A DNA stretch of 64,000 bases from Dyadobacter jejuensis (lineage in GTDB: Bacteria; Bacteroidota; Bacteroidia; Cytophagales; Spirosomataceae). The stretch covers positions 970,733 to 1,034,732 of the forward strand of contig NZ_QGDT01000001.1 of NCBI RefSeq assembly GCF_003149085.1. Direction: 5' to 3'. Positions 25,143 to 34,099 of this stretch are shown here, in pieces; position 1 is the stretch's first letter, and each line of letters starts with the position of its first letter. A program made the translations under genes and the position numbers. The notes below the pieces were generated by a model. It had not been told where the DNA came from and searched no databases. It saw only the letters and a list, made by a program, of their open reading frames with translations.

Positions 25143-26171
25143 TTACTGTATCACTAGGGAATCTTTGCTGGGGTTTAGCTGCTGGCCTCCCCGTAAAATT
25201 GAATTGCCATGGAACTTATCGGCTTCTTGCTGACTGGTGTCGTCGCCGAAATCGTTCAGGTCGATTTGTCCACTTTTTCCGAAGGCATCGATGGCGTTTT
25301 GGTAGGTAACCTTTCGAATGGTTTCTGTAGGGATGCCTCTCATCTTCATTAACGCCGCAGTTTTGGGTATGGCCAGGGGGTCCGAAATTCCCCAGTCGGC
25401 AGCGGAGTTGACCATGATGCGCTCGGGGCCATATTGCTCCACAACTTTCACCATTCGTTCGTTGCCCATTTTAGTAAAGGGGTAGATGGTAAATGCAGCC
25501 CAAAAGCCTTGGTCCAAAACACGCTTAACGGTTTCCTCATTATTATGGTCGACGATCACCCATGATGGATCCAAGCCATGTTCTAAGGCGATGGCCATAC
25601 TGCGTTCGGTGCCGTTTTTTTTGTCTCGGTGTGGGGTATGGATTTGGACGGGAAGCTTGGCTTTCTTTGCCAGCTCCAGCTGTAGGCGGAAATACTTTTC
25701 CTCGGCGGGGGTCTGGTCGTCAAAGCCGATTTCTCCCACGCCTACCACCCCTTCTTTATAAATATACAGAGGGAGAATTTCCATGACCTGTTCGGCCAAA
25801 GGTTCGTTATTGGCCTCTCGCGAATTAAGGCCCATGGTGCAATAATGCTTGATGCCAAACTGAGAGGAACGAAAGCGTTCCCAGCCCACTAGGCTGCTGT
25901 AGTAGTCCTTGAAGCTCGAAAGGCCCGTCCGTGGTTGCCCCACCCAAAAGGCAGGTTCGATAAGGGCCACTATCCCCGCTTGCCGCATAGCCTGGTAGTC
26001 GTCGGTGGTGCGTGACACCATATGGATATGAGGGTCAAAAAAAGTCATCCCCTCGATAAGCTCCCGGTAGTCGGCCCAGGCCAGGTCCCTATGGGCAGGG
26101 TGAGCGATTTGCTGATCCGAGTCTTCAAAATGAGAGGGATTCTGAGAATGTTCGTTAGGGTTGAGGCACAT
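25143..26171 (-). CDS. eboB: EboB, TatD-family hydrolase
   Basis: A metal-dependent TIM-barrel hydrolase of the TatD family. The metal ligands are visible as FFDPHIHMVSRT (HxH), VGVGEIGFDD (Glu), PVQIHTPHRDK and VIVDHNNEE (His) and MVNSAADWG (Asp). At 342 residues it is longer than housekeeping TatD, as expected for EboB, with ~35 extra N-terminal residues. The N-terminal 17 bases overlap the end of eboA, and eboC starts 1 base after its stop, so translation of A-B-C is tightly coupled. Confidence 0.9.
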   Translation of the reverse strand: MCLNPNEHSQNPSHFEDSDQQIAHPAHRDLAWADYRELIEGMTFFDPHIHMVSRTTDDYQAMRQAGIVALIEPAFWVGQPRTGLSSFKDYYSSLVGWERFRSSQFGIKHYCTMGLNSREANNEPLAEQVMEILPLYIYKEGVVGVGEIGFDDQTPAEEKYFRLQLELAKKAKLPVQIHTPHRDKKNGTERSMAIALEHGLDPSWVIVDHNNEETVKRVLDQGFWAAFTIYPFTKMGNERMVKVVEQYGPERIMVNSAADWGISDPLAIPKTAALMKMRGIPTETIRKVTYQNAIDAFGKSGQIDLNDFGDDTSQQEADKFHGNSILRGGQQLNPSKDSLVIQ

Positions 26172-27036
26172 AAGTATTTAGATCATTAAATTCGATATTG
26201 GTCCAGGATATGGCGCCACTGCGCACCTGGCGTTCTAAGTCGGGGTGCTGGGCCAGCAAGGTGTGGGCAGGTGGGTAGGAAGAGTCGGCACAGGCCAGAG
26301 CCGCCGCCCACTGGTTCTCTATAACCTTGGAGGCAAGTAGGGTAGCCATGTCGGCCAACAGTCGTTCATTCATAAAAGGGCTGGTTAGGCGCCATACCTC
26401 GGGAGCTACACTCCTTCCTGCCGCCCAGCGTTCGTGAGCGAAGTCGGACAAGGTCAGCGCCAAGGTGGCGTTTTGCCGTTTCTGGAGCCCATATAAAAGA
26501 TGGATTGGCTTGTCGTTAAAAATCGTTTTTAGAACCAGCTGGTTCCAAGCCGCTTCACTGAAGTGCTGGGCCGGGTAGGGGTTCTGAATGGCTATGGCAT
26601 CGAAAACGAGCCCCATATTGGATCGTACGGCTTCCGTAGCTCTGAAAAGCCATTTTTCAGGATAGGGTAACACCGGCAAGGCCGAGTATAGAGCCACCAG
26701 TTCATTGATCTCCGCTGTGTCAAAAAGGGTTTCTATATTTTTTGAAAATGACGTAGGATCCATTTGTTCGAGTTGGATCAGTAACCATACCCTGCAGAGG
26801 CGGGTTAAGGACCAGTCTTTTACGATGAGTTCCACGCCTTCAGGCCACTCTGGCAAGTCGATCTCCGTATGGTCGAGTAGTACGATGGTCTTACGGAGGT
26901 GCCGGGGAGCTGCGACAAAGGCTGTCATCAGTTCCAAGGGCGTAGATTCGCATTGGCTCTCAAGCCATTCCGATTCCGAAGCAAGGGTATTGGCAATGAT
27001 TACCGTCCACAATCTCTGCTGCACATTTGTTGACAT
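26155..27036 (-). CDS. eboA: EboA family protein
   Basis: The 293-residue protein is helical throughout with no signal peptide, and shows the EboA pattern: LARQPD-like N-terminal helices, DPTSFSKNIETLFDTAEINE, YSALPVLPYPEKW, RATEAVRSNMG, VFDAIAIQNPYPAQHFSE and the well-kept WNQLVLKTIFND. No catalytic residue or known fold can be assigned. It is the first gene of the ebo set and overlaps eboB by 17 bases. The upstream 126 bases to the MgtC gene contain no TAnnTTTG box that I can see. Confidence 0.85.
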   Translation of the reverse strand: MSTNVQQRLWTVIIANTLASESEWLESQCESTPLELMTAFVAAPRHLRKTIVLLDHTEIDLPEWPEGVELIVKDWSLTRLCRVWLLIQLEQMDPTSFSKNIETLFDTAEINELVALYSALPVLPYPEKWLFRATEAVRSNMGLVFDAIAIQNPYPAQHFSEAAWNQLVLKTIFNDKPIHLLYGLQKRQNATLALTLSDFAHERWAAGRSVAPEVWRLTSPFMNERLLADMATLLASKVIENQWAAALACADSSYPPAHTLLAQHPDLERQVRSGAISWTNIEFNDLNTYVPQP

Positions 27037-27162
27037 ACTGATTACTTAATAGAAGAAGTTGATGGTATGAATTAAGGATTTAAAGAATAATAACTGAATT
27101 CTATAACGTCGAGAAAGCATGCTAAGTTTGTTTGCCATGCCGATATTTAGGGTCTGAGGGGA

Positions 27163-27792
27163 TTAAAATTCCATTTCCAGTATTTCTGGATCCATTAAGA
27201 GCTTAGAGGTAAGTCGCTCATGATTCTGTTGGGTACCTTGCAAAATCCAATGACCCGATATGTTTTTTTCCTCCTTTCGTTGCTTCGATTCTAATATTTT
27301 CAGTCCATTTTTTTTAAATAGGACCTCATAATTGTTGAGGGTTTTGCGCTTATAGATACAATTTAGCCGGTAGTGTCGGATCTGGGAGCGGGAGTTGATC
27401 CAGTGCTGTAAGGGATATAAGAGGATCAGAGCGGCACTGGCTATCAAAAAGCATAAGAAGGTTAGTACGTAATAGCCCGAGCCTATCCCCATGCCGATGG
27501 CGGCGGTAAGCCACACGATAGCCGCGGTGGTAATTCCCACTACGCGATCATTTTCCCTGAAAATAATACCAGCGCCAATAAACCCAATCCCTGTAATGAT
27601 ATTGGCGGCGATGCGCCCGGTATCGCTGTCTATTTTGAACGAAAAAATGGTAAACATCGTCGAGCCCATACAGATCATGATCATCGTACGAAGTCCTGCT
27701 GACTTGCTCCGATACTCTCGCTCAAAACCGATGAGCAAACCGACCAGGAAGGATATTCCTACTTTAAGGATGTCTTCAGGCAACAATTCCAT
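27163..27792 (-). CDS. MgtC/SapB family membrane protein
   Basis: Four to five N-terminal transmembrane helices carry the MgtC/SapB signature: FLVGLLIGFEREYRSKSAGLR, MGSTMFTIFS, AANIITGIGFIGAGIIF and GITTAAIVWLTAAIGM. A cytoplasmic ~75-residue C-terminal domain follows (from HYRLNCIYKRK), which resembles the ACT-like tail. MgtC proteins modulate membrane energetics and Mg2+-limited growth rather than transport Mg2+ directly. At 209 residues the length is normal. The gene ends downstream of pepP by 3 bases, so they are probably one transcript. Confidence 0.88.
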   Translation of the reverse strand: MELLPEDILKVGISFLVGLLIGFEREYRSKSAGLRTMIMICMGSTMFTIFSFKIDSDTGRIAANIITGIGFIGAGIIFRENDRVVGITTAAIVWLTAAIGMGIGSGYYVLTFLCFLIASAALILLYPLQHWINSRSQIRHYRLNCIYKRKTLNNYEVLFKKNGLKILESKQRKEEKNISGHWILQGTQQNHERLTSKLLMDPEILEMEF

Positions 27793-27795
27793 GGC

Positions 27796-29091
27796 TTAAG
27801 CGCGTTGATTCATCAAATCTTCAATCTCCTCGGCTTCAATGGGGATGTCGGCCATGAGGTCTATAGCTCCTTGCTCGGTGATGAGCAGGTTATTTTCGAG
27901 CCTAATGCCCAGTCCTTCCTCCCTGATGTATATTCCTGGCTCACAGGTAAATACCATGCCGGGGGTAAAAGGCTGGTATTTGTTGCCCACGTCGTGGACG
28001 TCGAGGCCCAGGAAATGAGAGGTGCCATGAGGAAAGTACTTCTTATAGGCGGGCCAGTCCGGATCCTGACGGGCTATGTCCTGGTCGTTGAGTAAGCCCA
28101 GTCCTTTGAGTTCCGATTGCATGAGTTGTCCTACTTCCTGGTGGTAGGCGTCCAAAGTGTTGCCCACCACCAGCATACCTTTTGCCGCTTTAAAAACCCT
28201 GAGAACGGCATCGTAAACGGCTCTTTGACGGGGAGTGAATCGACCATTTGCCGGGATGCTTCGGGACAGATCACTATTATAATTGGCATATTCGGCGGCT
28301 ACGTCTAGGAGTATAACATCGCCATCCTTACAGGGCTGGTCGTTTTGGATATAATGCAATACGCAGGCGTTGGCTCCAGAGGCTATAATGGGCTGGTAGG
28401 CGAAGCCCTTGGATCGGTTACGGACAAACTCATGCAGTAGCTCCGCTTCTATTTCAAATTCTTGTACGCCGGGCTTTACAAAGGAAAGAACCCTTTCGAA
28501 GCCTTGGCGGGTAATATTACAGGCCTTTTGGAGCAAATTCACTTCTATAGGGTGCTTCACCGACCTTATCATGTGCATGAGTGGTGCTATTCTTTCTAGG
28601 TGATGCAAGGGGAATTGACGCTTAAAAGAGTCGATAAACCGGGCATCACGTGTCTGTGTCGCTGAGTCGTTGCGGGTATGCTCGTTGGTGTTGAGGTATA
28701 CATACTGTGCCTCGAAAACCAGGTCGCTTAATATGCGGTCGAATTGATGGGTCCAGAATATGGTATGAATGCCGCTGACGGCTGTCCCCTGCGCTTTAGA
28801 GAGTTTTTCCCCTTCCCATACGGCAATGGTCTCATTGGTTTCTCGCAAAAAGAGCACTTCCCTATATTTGGGGTTGGGATGATCTGGAAAAAGCAATACG
28901 ATCGACTCTTCCTGGTCGACCCCGGTTAAATGGAAAAAGTCGGCATTTTGCTTGAAGGGCATCGAACCGTCGGCATTGGTGGGCAGTACGTCGTTGGCCT
29001 GTAAGATAGCCAGTGCTTTGGGTTTTAAAAGCGTATATAATCTCTGACGATTATTTTTGAAAAGCTGAGGGTCGATGGGTGAATATCGCAT
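27796..29091 (-). CDS. pepP: Aminopeptidase P family protein (Xaa-Pro aminopeptidase)
   Basis: A creatinase/aminopeptidase P type M24 metallopeptidase that removes N-terminal residues preceding Pro. The N-terminal domain contains NADFFHLTGVDQEES and VLFLRETNETIAVWEG; the catalytic domain has the metal ligands in LLDVAAEYANYNSDLSR (both Asp), HGTSHFLGLDVHDVG (His), TCEPGIYI (Glu) and GIRLENNLLITE (Glu). At 431 residues it is full length and has no signal peptide, so it is cytoplasmic. Upstream of the start is a TAAATTTG box. Confidence 0.93.
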   Translation of the reverse strand: MRYSPIDPQLFKNNRQRLYTLLKPKALAILQANDVLPTNADGSMPFKQNADFFHLTGVDQEESIVLLFPDHPNPKYREVLFLRETNETIAVWEGEKLSKAQGTAVSGIHTIFWTHQFDRILSDLVFEAQYVYLNTNEHTRNDSATQTRDARFIDSFKRQFPLHHLERIAPLMHMIRSVKHPIEVNLLQKACNITRQGFERVLSFVKPGVQEFEIEAELLHEFVRNRSKGFAYQPIIASGANACVLHYIQNDQPCKDGDVILLDVAAEYANYNSDLSRSIPANGRFTPRQRAVYDAVLRVFKAAKGMLVVGNTLDAYHQEVGQLMQSELKGLGLLNDQDIARQDPDWPAYKKYFPHGTSHFLGLDVHDVGNKYQPFTPGMVFTCEPGIYIREEGLGIRLENNLLITEQGAIDLMADIPIEAEEIEDLMNQRA

Positions 29092-29123
29092 AATCCATTA
29101 GATTCTAACTGTAATTAATGATA

Positions 29124-29131
29124 CAAATTTA
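29124..29131 (-). promoter_or_regulatory. -7 promoter box for pepP (TAAATTTG)
   Basis: CAAATTTA on the plus strand reads TAAATTTG on the minus strand, 33 bases upstream of the pepP start. No -33 element is seen. Confidence 0.4.
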
Positions 29132-29333
29132 CGTTTATCGAGTAAAAGTTTGGATTTTTGTACTTGAAAACGCGAGGGCTGATGGGAAATGGCTTAATAA
29201 TGAAGAACCTACCCGCTCAGCAACGGATCCTAGAGATCGAAATTACAAAATTACCTGGCATTCTATTCTTTTTATAGCGTGGTCGATAACATATTTAATA
29301 CCTTTATTTAAGCCTAACAATTCGATATTATCC

Positions 29334-30863
29334 ATGAAGCGGAATTTTTTTATTATCCTATTTTTCTTTTTTCCTGGTTTACTTTTTGCTAATTCCAAGT
29401 ACTGGATCTATCTCAAAGATAAGGACGCCGCATTATCTCCAGCCATCTCGGCTCTGACCATGCAGAATCGACAGGGGCTAGGGATGGCCTCTTTCGATAC
29501 CTACGACTTGCCCATAATGCCCGCATACGAGGAGGCCATCCGGGGGCAGCAGGTGCAGATCCTACACCGTTCAAAATGGCTCAATGCCGTATCAGCCCAT
29601 ATGAGTATGGAGCAAGTAGCCCGTATAAAAGCCCTGGACTTTGTGGAGGCAGTAGAACCGATTGATCCTGGTTTTTTTATTGCTAGCAACCGGCCGGTAG
29701 AGCGTGCTCAAATGGCCCCGGTGATGTCGCAGGTGCAGGCTGAAGCTTTTTTGAAACAGAAAATTACGGCCCAAAATATTACCATTGGGGTCATAGATGC
29801 CGGATTTTATGGAGCCGACTCTTCTTTATCGCTTCAACAGGTTTTTGGTAACAACCGGATATTGGGTATCCGCGATTATGTTAAGCCAGGTAGGGCAGGG
29901 GAACTGCTCTTTAGTACTGCAGAGTCCTTTTCCGATATGCATGGTACCGAAGTGATGGCCGCCATTTCGGGTATTAATCCCAAAGAGCAGATGCAATATG
30001 GGATGGCCACTAATGCCAGTTTTTACTTAGCCCGTAGTGATTATTCTATGCGGGAATATAGGGGGGAAGAGGATAATTGGATAGCCGCTATGGAGTGGAT
30101 GGACAGCCTTGGAGTGCGGCTTATCAATACTTCCCTAGGCTATGCCAAAGGTTTTTCCGATCCAAAAGAGAACTATAAGCCTGCTGAGATGGATGGCAAG
30201 ACTAGCGCCATCACCAAAGCGGCGCAGATCGCCTCCGACAAGAAGGGATTGTTGCTAATCGTGTCGGCAGGTAATGAAGGCGACGACAAAAGTTGGGAGG
30301 TGGTGTCGGCACCGGCCGATGCCAAAGGCGTGCTATCCATAGGGGCTACCAACAGTACCCTGTGGAATAAGATAGGATACAGCAGTATGGGGCCCGAATC
30401 GTTGCCCTATATTAAGCCAAACGTTTCCTGCTTCTCCCTTTATGGCACCTCGCTTTCGGCACCTGTAATCACCGGATTCGCAGCCTGCTTGCTTCAGGCC
30501 AATCCTAAGCTTAGCAACAAGGAGTTGATAGAGATTATAGAGAAGTCGGCCCATCTCTACCCTTACGGCAATAATTATGTAGGGTATGGAGTACCTCAGG
30601 CCTCTAGGGCTTTGGCCCTGGCTAAGGCGCCCTATTTGCCTTCTCATGCCCAACTGCTCGTCGCTAAAGGGCGTAATATGACCGTTGAGGTGAAGAGTCA
30701 GGATAAATTGGTAGCCTTGTACCGTAAGAAAAACAAGAAAGATGTGATCAGCCAACAAATAGGCAAGGTGCAAGATGGCAAGATTAATCTCAAGCGTATT
30801 GGACGCGAAAAATATACGACCATCGATCTAAAAGACCGTGTAATTGAGGTTCAATGGGACTAA
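29334..30863 (+). CDS. S8 family serine peptidase (subtilase), exported
   Basis: Signal peptide MKRNFFIILFFFFPGLLFAN, then a propeptide-like segment (residues 21-140), then the subtilase triad: Asp155 in TIGVIDAGF, His203 in DMHGTEVMAA, Ser373 in YGTSLSAPV, with oxyanion Asn314 in VSAGNEGDD. A C-terminal ~85-residue beta domain follows. At 509 residues it is a typical secreted subtilase of Bacteroidota; no T9SS-type sorting domain is clear. I chose the Met at 29334 because it begins the signal peptide; the frame is open up to 29118. It stands alone and is divergent from pepP. Confidence 0.92.
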   Translation: MKRNFFIILFFFFPGLLFANSKYWIYLKDKDAALSPAISALTMQNRQGLGMASFDTYDLPIMPAYEEAIRGQQVQILHRSKWLNAVSAHMSMEQVARIKALDFVEAVEPIDPGFFIASNRPVERAQMAPVMSQVQAEAFLKQKITAQNITIGVIDAGFYGADSSLSLQQVFGNNRILGIRDYVKPGRAGELLFSTAESFSDMHGTEVMAAISGINPKEQMQYGMATNASFYLARSDYSMREYRGEEDNWIAAMEWMDSLGVRLINTSLGYAKGFSDPKENYKPAEMDGKTSAITKAAQIASDKKGLLLIVSAGNEGDDKSWEVVSAPADAKGVLSIGATNSTLWNKIGYSSMGPESLPYIKPNVSCFSLYGTSLSAPVITGFAACLLQANPKLSNKELIEIIEKSAHLYPYGNNYVGYGVPQASRALALAKAPYLPSHAQLLVAKGRNMTVEVKSQDKLVALYRKKNKKDVISQQIGKVQDGKINLKRIGREKYTTIDLKDRVIEVQWD

Positions 30864-31079
30864 TTTAGGGACTTAAAGCGTCATGGAATAAGCGAGTGCT
30901 TGATCTATAAAGAGGGGTTTGTGTGGGTGCGGTTTCGAGCACGCAAGCATTTTTTTTGTGTGTTTACTTCCAAAGTTTAATCAACTTTCTTTATCTTTAA
31001 AGCTTTAATTCGTGGTGGTTCTATAAAATCAGCACGGATCAAATACTGACTATCTTAAATCCTTAATCCTATATTACAA

Positions 31080-32369
31080 ATGAATGCATCTCGAAGAGAC
31101 GTACTGAAAATGGCGGGAATGGCTATCGCTGGAAGCGCATTGCCTACCGTAACCATCCTCAATCCAAATAAGGTATACGCCGGCGTGAATAGCGAAACGC
31201 TTAAGGTGGGATTGATAGGCTGTGGTGGACGTGGTTCCGGCGCTGCCAACCAGGCTTTGAAAGCCGATCCTAACGTAGTGTTGCACGCTATGGGCGATAT
31301 CTTTAAGGATAAAATGGATGCATCCCATACCAACCTTACCAAAGTTCACGGTGCAAAAGTGAAGGTGGATGAAGAAAGAAAGTTCCTAGGCTTCGATGCC
31401 TTTCAGAAGGTATTGGACTCAGGCGTGGATGTCGTTATATTGGCTACTCCTCCTCATTTCCGTCCGGAACACCTAACAGCCGCTGTAAAGGCTGGCAAGC
31501 ATGTGTTCTGTGAAAAACCCGTGGCGGTAGATGCCGCCGGGGTGCGCAAGGTATTGGAGGCTGCCAAGTTGGCTAAGCAAAAAAATGTCTCTTTGATGTC
31601 GGGCTTCTGCTGGAGATACCATGAGCCTAAGCGGGCAAGTTTTAACCGGATATTGGACGGTGCAGTCGGTGATATTTCGGCTATCTATAATACTTACGAT
31701 ACCGGTACTTTATGGTCGTTCCCTCGCCAACCAGGCTGGACCGACGCCGAATATGTATTGCGTAACTGGACCTATTATACCTGGCTTGCTGGAGACCATA
31801 TCGTAGAACAGGCTGTTCATAGCCTCGATATGATGGCCTGGGCCATGGGTGGAAAACTACCCGTTTCGGCAGTAGGAACTGGTGGGCGTCAAGTGCGTAC
31901 CGATTCTCTATTTGGCAATGTATTCGACCATTTTTCTATTGTTTACGATTATGATAATGGAGTAAAGGGCTTCCACCATTCGCGCCAACAGGCCAATTGC
32001 GAAAATAGCTATTTGGTAGAAACGATAGGAAACAAGGGACGGGCGATGGTCAATTGTGCCAGAAATCACCATGAAATTTATGGCCAGAACCCCTGGAAGT
32101 ACGACGGCCCAAGCAACGATATGTACCAGACGGAGCATAACGAGCTCTTCGCATCTATCCGTAGTGGAAACCATGTAAATGACGGTGAGTTTATGGCACA
32201 TAGCACCTTGACGGCCATTATGGGACGTATGGCTGCCTATACCGGTAAGCGTATTACCTGGGACCAAGCCCTTAACTCCACCGAAGTACTCGGCCCAGAT
32301 ACTTACAGTTTTAGCATGACCCCTCCAGCCATTGAGGTGGCCAAGCCGGGAATTACTGCTTTTTCTTAA
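31080..32369 (+). CDS. Gfo/Idh/MocA family oxidoreductase, Tat-exported
   Basis: The N-terminus MNASRRDVLKMAGMAIAGSA is a twin-arginine signal, so the product is folded in the cytoplasm and exported. The Rossmann motif VGLIGCGGRGSGAANQAL, VILATPPHFRPEHLTAAVKAGKHVFCEKPVAVD (in two halves), and YHEPKRASFNR follow; CEKPVAVD is the catalytic-Lys motif EKP. The rest (HIVEQAVHSLDMMAWAMGG) matches the C-terminal dimer domain of periplasmic Gfo/Idh/MocA proteins. These are usually NAD(P)-dependent sugar or inositol dehydrogenases; the substrate here is unknown. The stop codon overlaps the next start (TAATG), so the two are translationally coupled. Confidence 0.92.
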   Translation: MNASRRDVLKMAGMAIAGSALPTVTILNPNKVYAGVNSETLKVGLIGCGGRGSGAANQALKADPNVVLHAMGDIFKDKMDASHTNLTKVHGAKVKVDEERKFLGFDAFQKVLDSGVDVVILATPPHFRPEHLTAAVKAGKHVFCEKPVAVDAAGVRKVLEAAKLAKQKNVSLMSGFCWRYHEPKRASFNRILDGAVGDISAIYNTYDTGTLWSFPRQPGWTDAEYVLRNWTYYTWLAGDHIVEQAVHSLDMMAWAMGGKLPVSAVGTGGRQVRTDSLFGNVFDHFSIVYDYDNGVKGFHHSRQQANCENSYLVETIGNKGRAMVNCARNHHEIYGQNPWKYDGPSNDMYQTEHNELFASIRSGNHVNDGEFMAHSTLTAIMGRMAAYTGKRITWDQALNSTEVLGPDTYSFSMTPPAIEVAKPGITAFS

Positions 32370-33277
32370 TGGATATGGATAGAAGAGATTTTCTGATAAA
32401 AAGCGCCCTAGCCGCTACGGCGGTGTCGGCGGTGGGACACCACGCCATGGCTGCCGATGCAAAAGTCGCTGCACAGCCTATGGTCAAGAAAAGCCTGAAA
32501 TGGGGGATGGTGAAGGAGGATTTGTCGGTGATGGACAAGTTTAAGCTCCTCAAGGACTTGGGTTATGATGGGGTGGAGCTCGACTCCCCCAACGAGTTGG
32601 ACATGAAAGAGGTGCTAGCCGCTCGGGATAAGACCGGCCTGCTAATACCCGGGACGGTCAACTCGCTGCATTGGAAATACCCTTTGTCGCACCCTGATCC
32701 CGCCACGCGTAGCCTTTGCACCAAATCCATCGAAAAAGCGCTTTGGGATACCAAAGCCTATGGAGGTACTACGGTCTTGGTGGTTCCGGGCGTGGTGAAT
32801 GCGGACGTCTCCTATGCTGAGGCCTATGAGCGGTCGCAGGCAGAGATTCGTAAGTTGCTGCCCATAGCAGAGAAAACCGGTGTTAAAATAGCATTCGAAA
32901 ACGTATGGAACCAGTTTCTGCTGAGTCCTTTGGAAGCAGCCCGCTATGTCGACGAATTCGACAGTGAAATGGTAGGCTGGTATTTCGATATCGGGAATGT
33001 GTTGCGTTATAGCTGGCCCGCTTCGTGGATTGAGGCGTTGGATCACCGTATTTTGAAGCTTGACTTAAAAGAGTTTAGCTTTAAAAAGCAGAACGACGAG
33101 GGGTTGTGGAAAGGTTTTCAGGTCGAATTTTTCGACGGTGACGTCAACTGGCCCGTGGTGAATCAGGCCCTCAAGAAAATAGGCTATTCCGGATGGGCCT
33201 CTGCAGAGGTGTCGGGAGGCGATCGAAAACGCCTGCTCACCATTCGAGAGAAAATGGATGATATTTTTAAGGCCTAA
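32369..33277 (+). CDS. Sugar phosphate isomerase/epimerase-like TIM-barrel protein, Tat-exported
   Basis: The N-terminus MDMDRRDFLIKSALAATA is a twin-arginine signal. The mature part matches xylose-isomerase-like TIM barrels (AP_endonuc_2): LKDLGYDGVELDSPNE, VNSLHWKYPL, TTVLVVPGVV, GVKIAFENVWNQFLLSP, EMVGWYFDIGNVLRY, KLDLKEFS and SGWASAEVSGG. Metal ligand candidates are Glu in AFENVW, Asp in YFDIGN and Glu in ASAEVSG. Coupling to the Gfo/Idh/MocA gene suggests a shared periplasmic sugar pathway; pairs like this are common in Bacteroidota. A terminator follows 18 bases downstream. Confidence 0.9.
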   Translation: MDMDRRDFLIKSALAATAVSAVGHHAMAADAKVAAQPMVKKSLKWGMVKEDLSVMDKFKLLKDLGYDGVELDSPNELDMKEVLAARDKTGLLIPGTVNSLHWKYPLSHPDPATRSLCTKSIEKALWDTKAYGGTTVLVVPGVVNADVSYAEAYERSQAEIRKLLPIAEKTGVKIAFENVWNQFLLSPLEAARYVDEFDSEMVGWYFDIGNVLRYSWPASWIEALDHRILKLDLKEFSFKKQNDEGLWKGFQVEFFDGDVNWPVVNQALKKIGYSGWASAEVSGGDRKRLLTIREKMDDIFKA

Positions 33278-33294
33278 ATGGTTAAATATTAAAT

Positions 33295-33328
33295 AAAAGA
33301 GCGTCTCCTATCTGGGGGCGCTCTTTTT
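33295..33328 (+). terminator. Rho-independent terminator
   Basis: AAAAGAGCG (33295-33303) and CGCTCTTTT (33319-33327) pair, with a T-run on the 3' side, 18 bases after the isomerase stop. Confidence 0.85.
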
Positions 33329-33370
33329 AGCTTGTGTATGCTCTTTTACTGAGAGAGAGCTAGGTGTGAC

Positions 33371-33853
33371 TTATGACTTCTTAAATATAGCTCTGCGGTA
33401 GCTTTTTATCTGGCGGATTTTAAGTTGTCCTTTTGCGACTTCTACGAGCTTATATTCCTTGAAAACGCCTTCTTTATCCAGAAACCCGATCACACAGGAT
33501 AGTGGATATGGGCCTTTTATCATTTTTACTTGAGGGCGAATTCCGAAGTTCGGGATGAAAAGGCTGTCGGTAACAGCCAGTTCCATATATTGGATTTTAA
33601 GTAAAAACTCGAAAGTAGCCTGGGTTTCATAGGCTTTTATTTCAAACTTCCAGTCGTTAAGGCCATCGGGATCCTTAACTGGTTCCGAATAGGACGCGAC
33701 GGCCTGTTGGCTCACCCGCTCCCTCGTCTCAGGAATCGTATCATTGATGGCCTTGGTGACCGTCAACTCTTTTTTTTCAGAATTATTAGAGGTACATCCA
33801 GCCCAAACCAGAACCGAAATCAAAGCCAGGTTTTTATTTATAGTAAAGCTCAT
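33371..33853 (-). CDS. Hypothetical lipoprotein
   Basis: The N-terminus ends in LVLVWAGC-like LVWAGC (Cys at residue 20), a lipobox, so a lipoprotein of 160 residues is expected. The region after it (SNNSEKKELTVTKAINDT) is a polar linker. The remaining ~115 residues form a small beta-rich domain (WKFEIKAYETQATFEFLLKI, FGIRPQVKMIKGPYPLSCV, KEYKLVEVAKGQLKIRQIKS). I do not recognise a family. It lies between a terminator and the divergent SpmA/B gene, so it is probably monocistronic. Confidence 0.7.
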   Translation of the reverse strand: MSFTINKNLALISVLVWAGCTSNNSEKKELTVTKAINDTIPETRERVSQQAVASYSEPVKDPDGLNDWKFEIKAYETQATFEFLLKIQYMELAVTDSLFIPNFGIRPQVKMIKGPYPLSCVIGFLDKEGVFKEYKLVEVAKGQLKIRQIKSYRRAIFKKS

Positions 33854-34099
33854 AGTGGTAAAAAATTAAAGATGTTCCCAAAATAGTGAAAACTCAGAGA
33901 AATACTGTGCCAGCCGTGTTTGGATTTCTAAACTTAACATTACTTTAAACTCATCATTTTATTCTATTTTTAGGCTCAATTGGTCCTGCCCCTTTTTATA
34001 TAGGGTAGGAATTATAAGTATTTGCCGTTTTATATCCGTTTTGACACGACCTCTTGGCCTATTTAGGGTCTTATAGCGTGCCAGCCTGACTTTTCCTCT

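Noticed and set aside
20206..27036. Secondary-metabolite cluster around the ebo genes
   Set aside because: No synthase, NRPS, terpene or pigment gene flanks the six ebo genes; neighbours are ordinary housekeeping genes.
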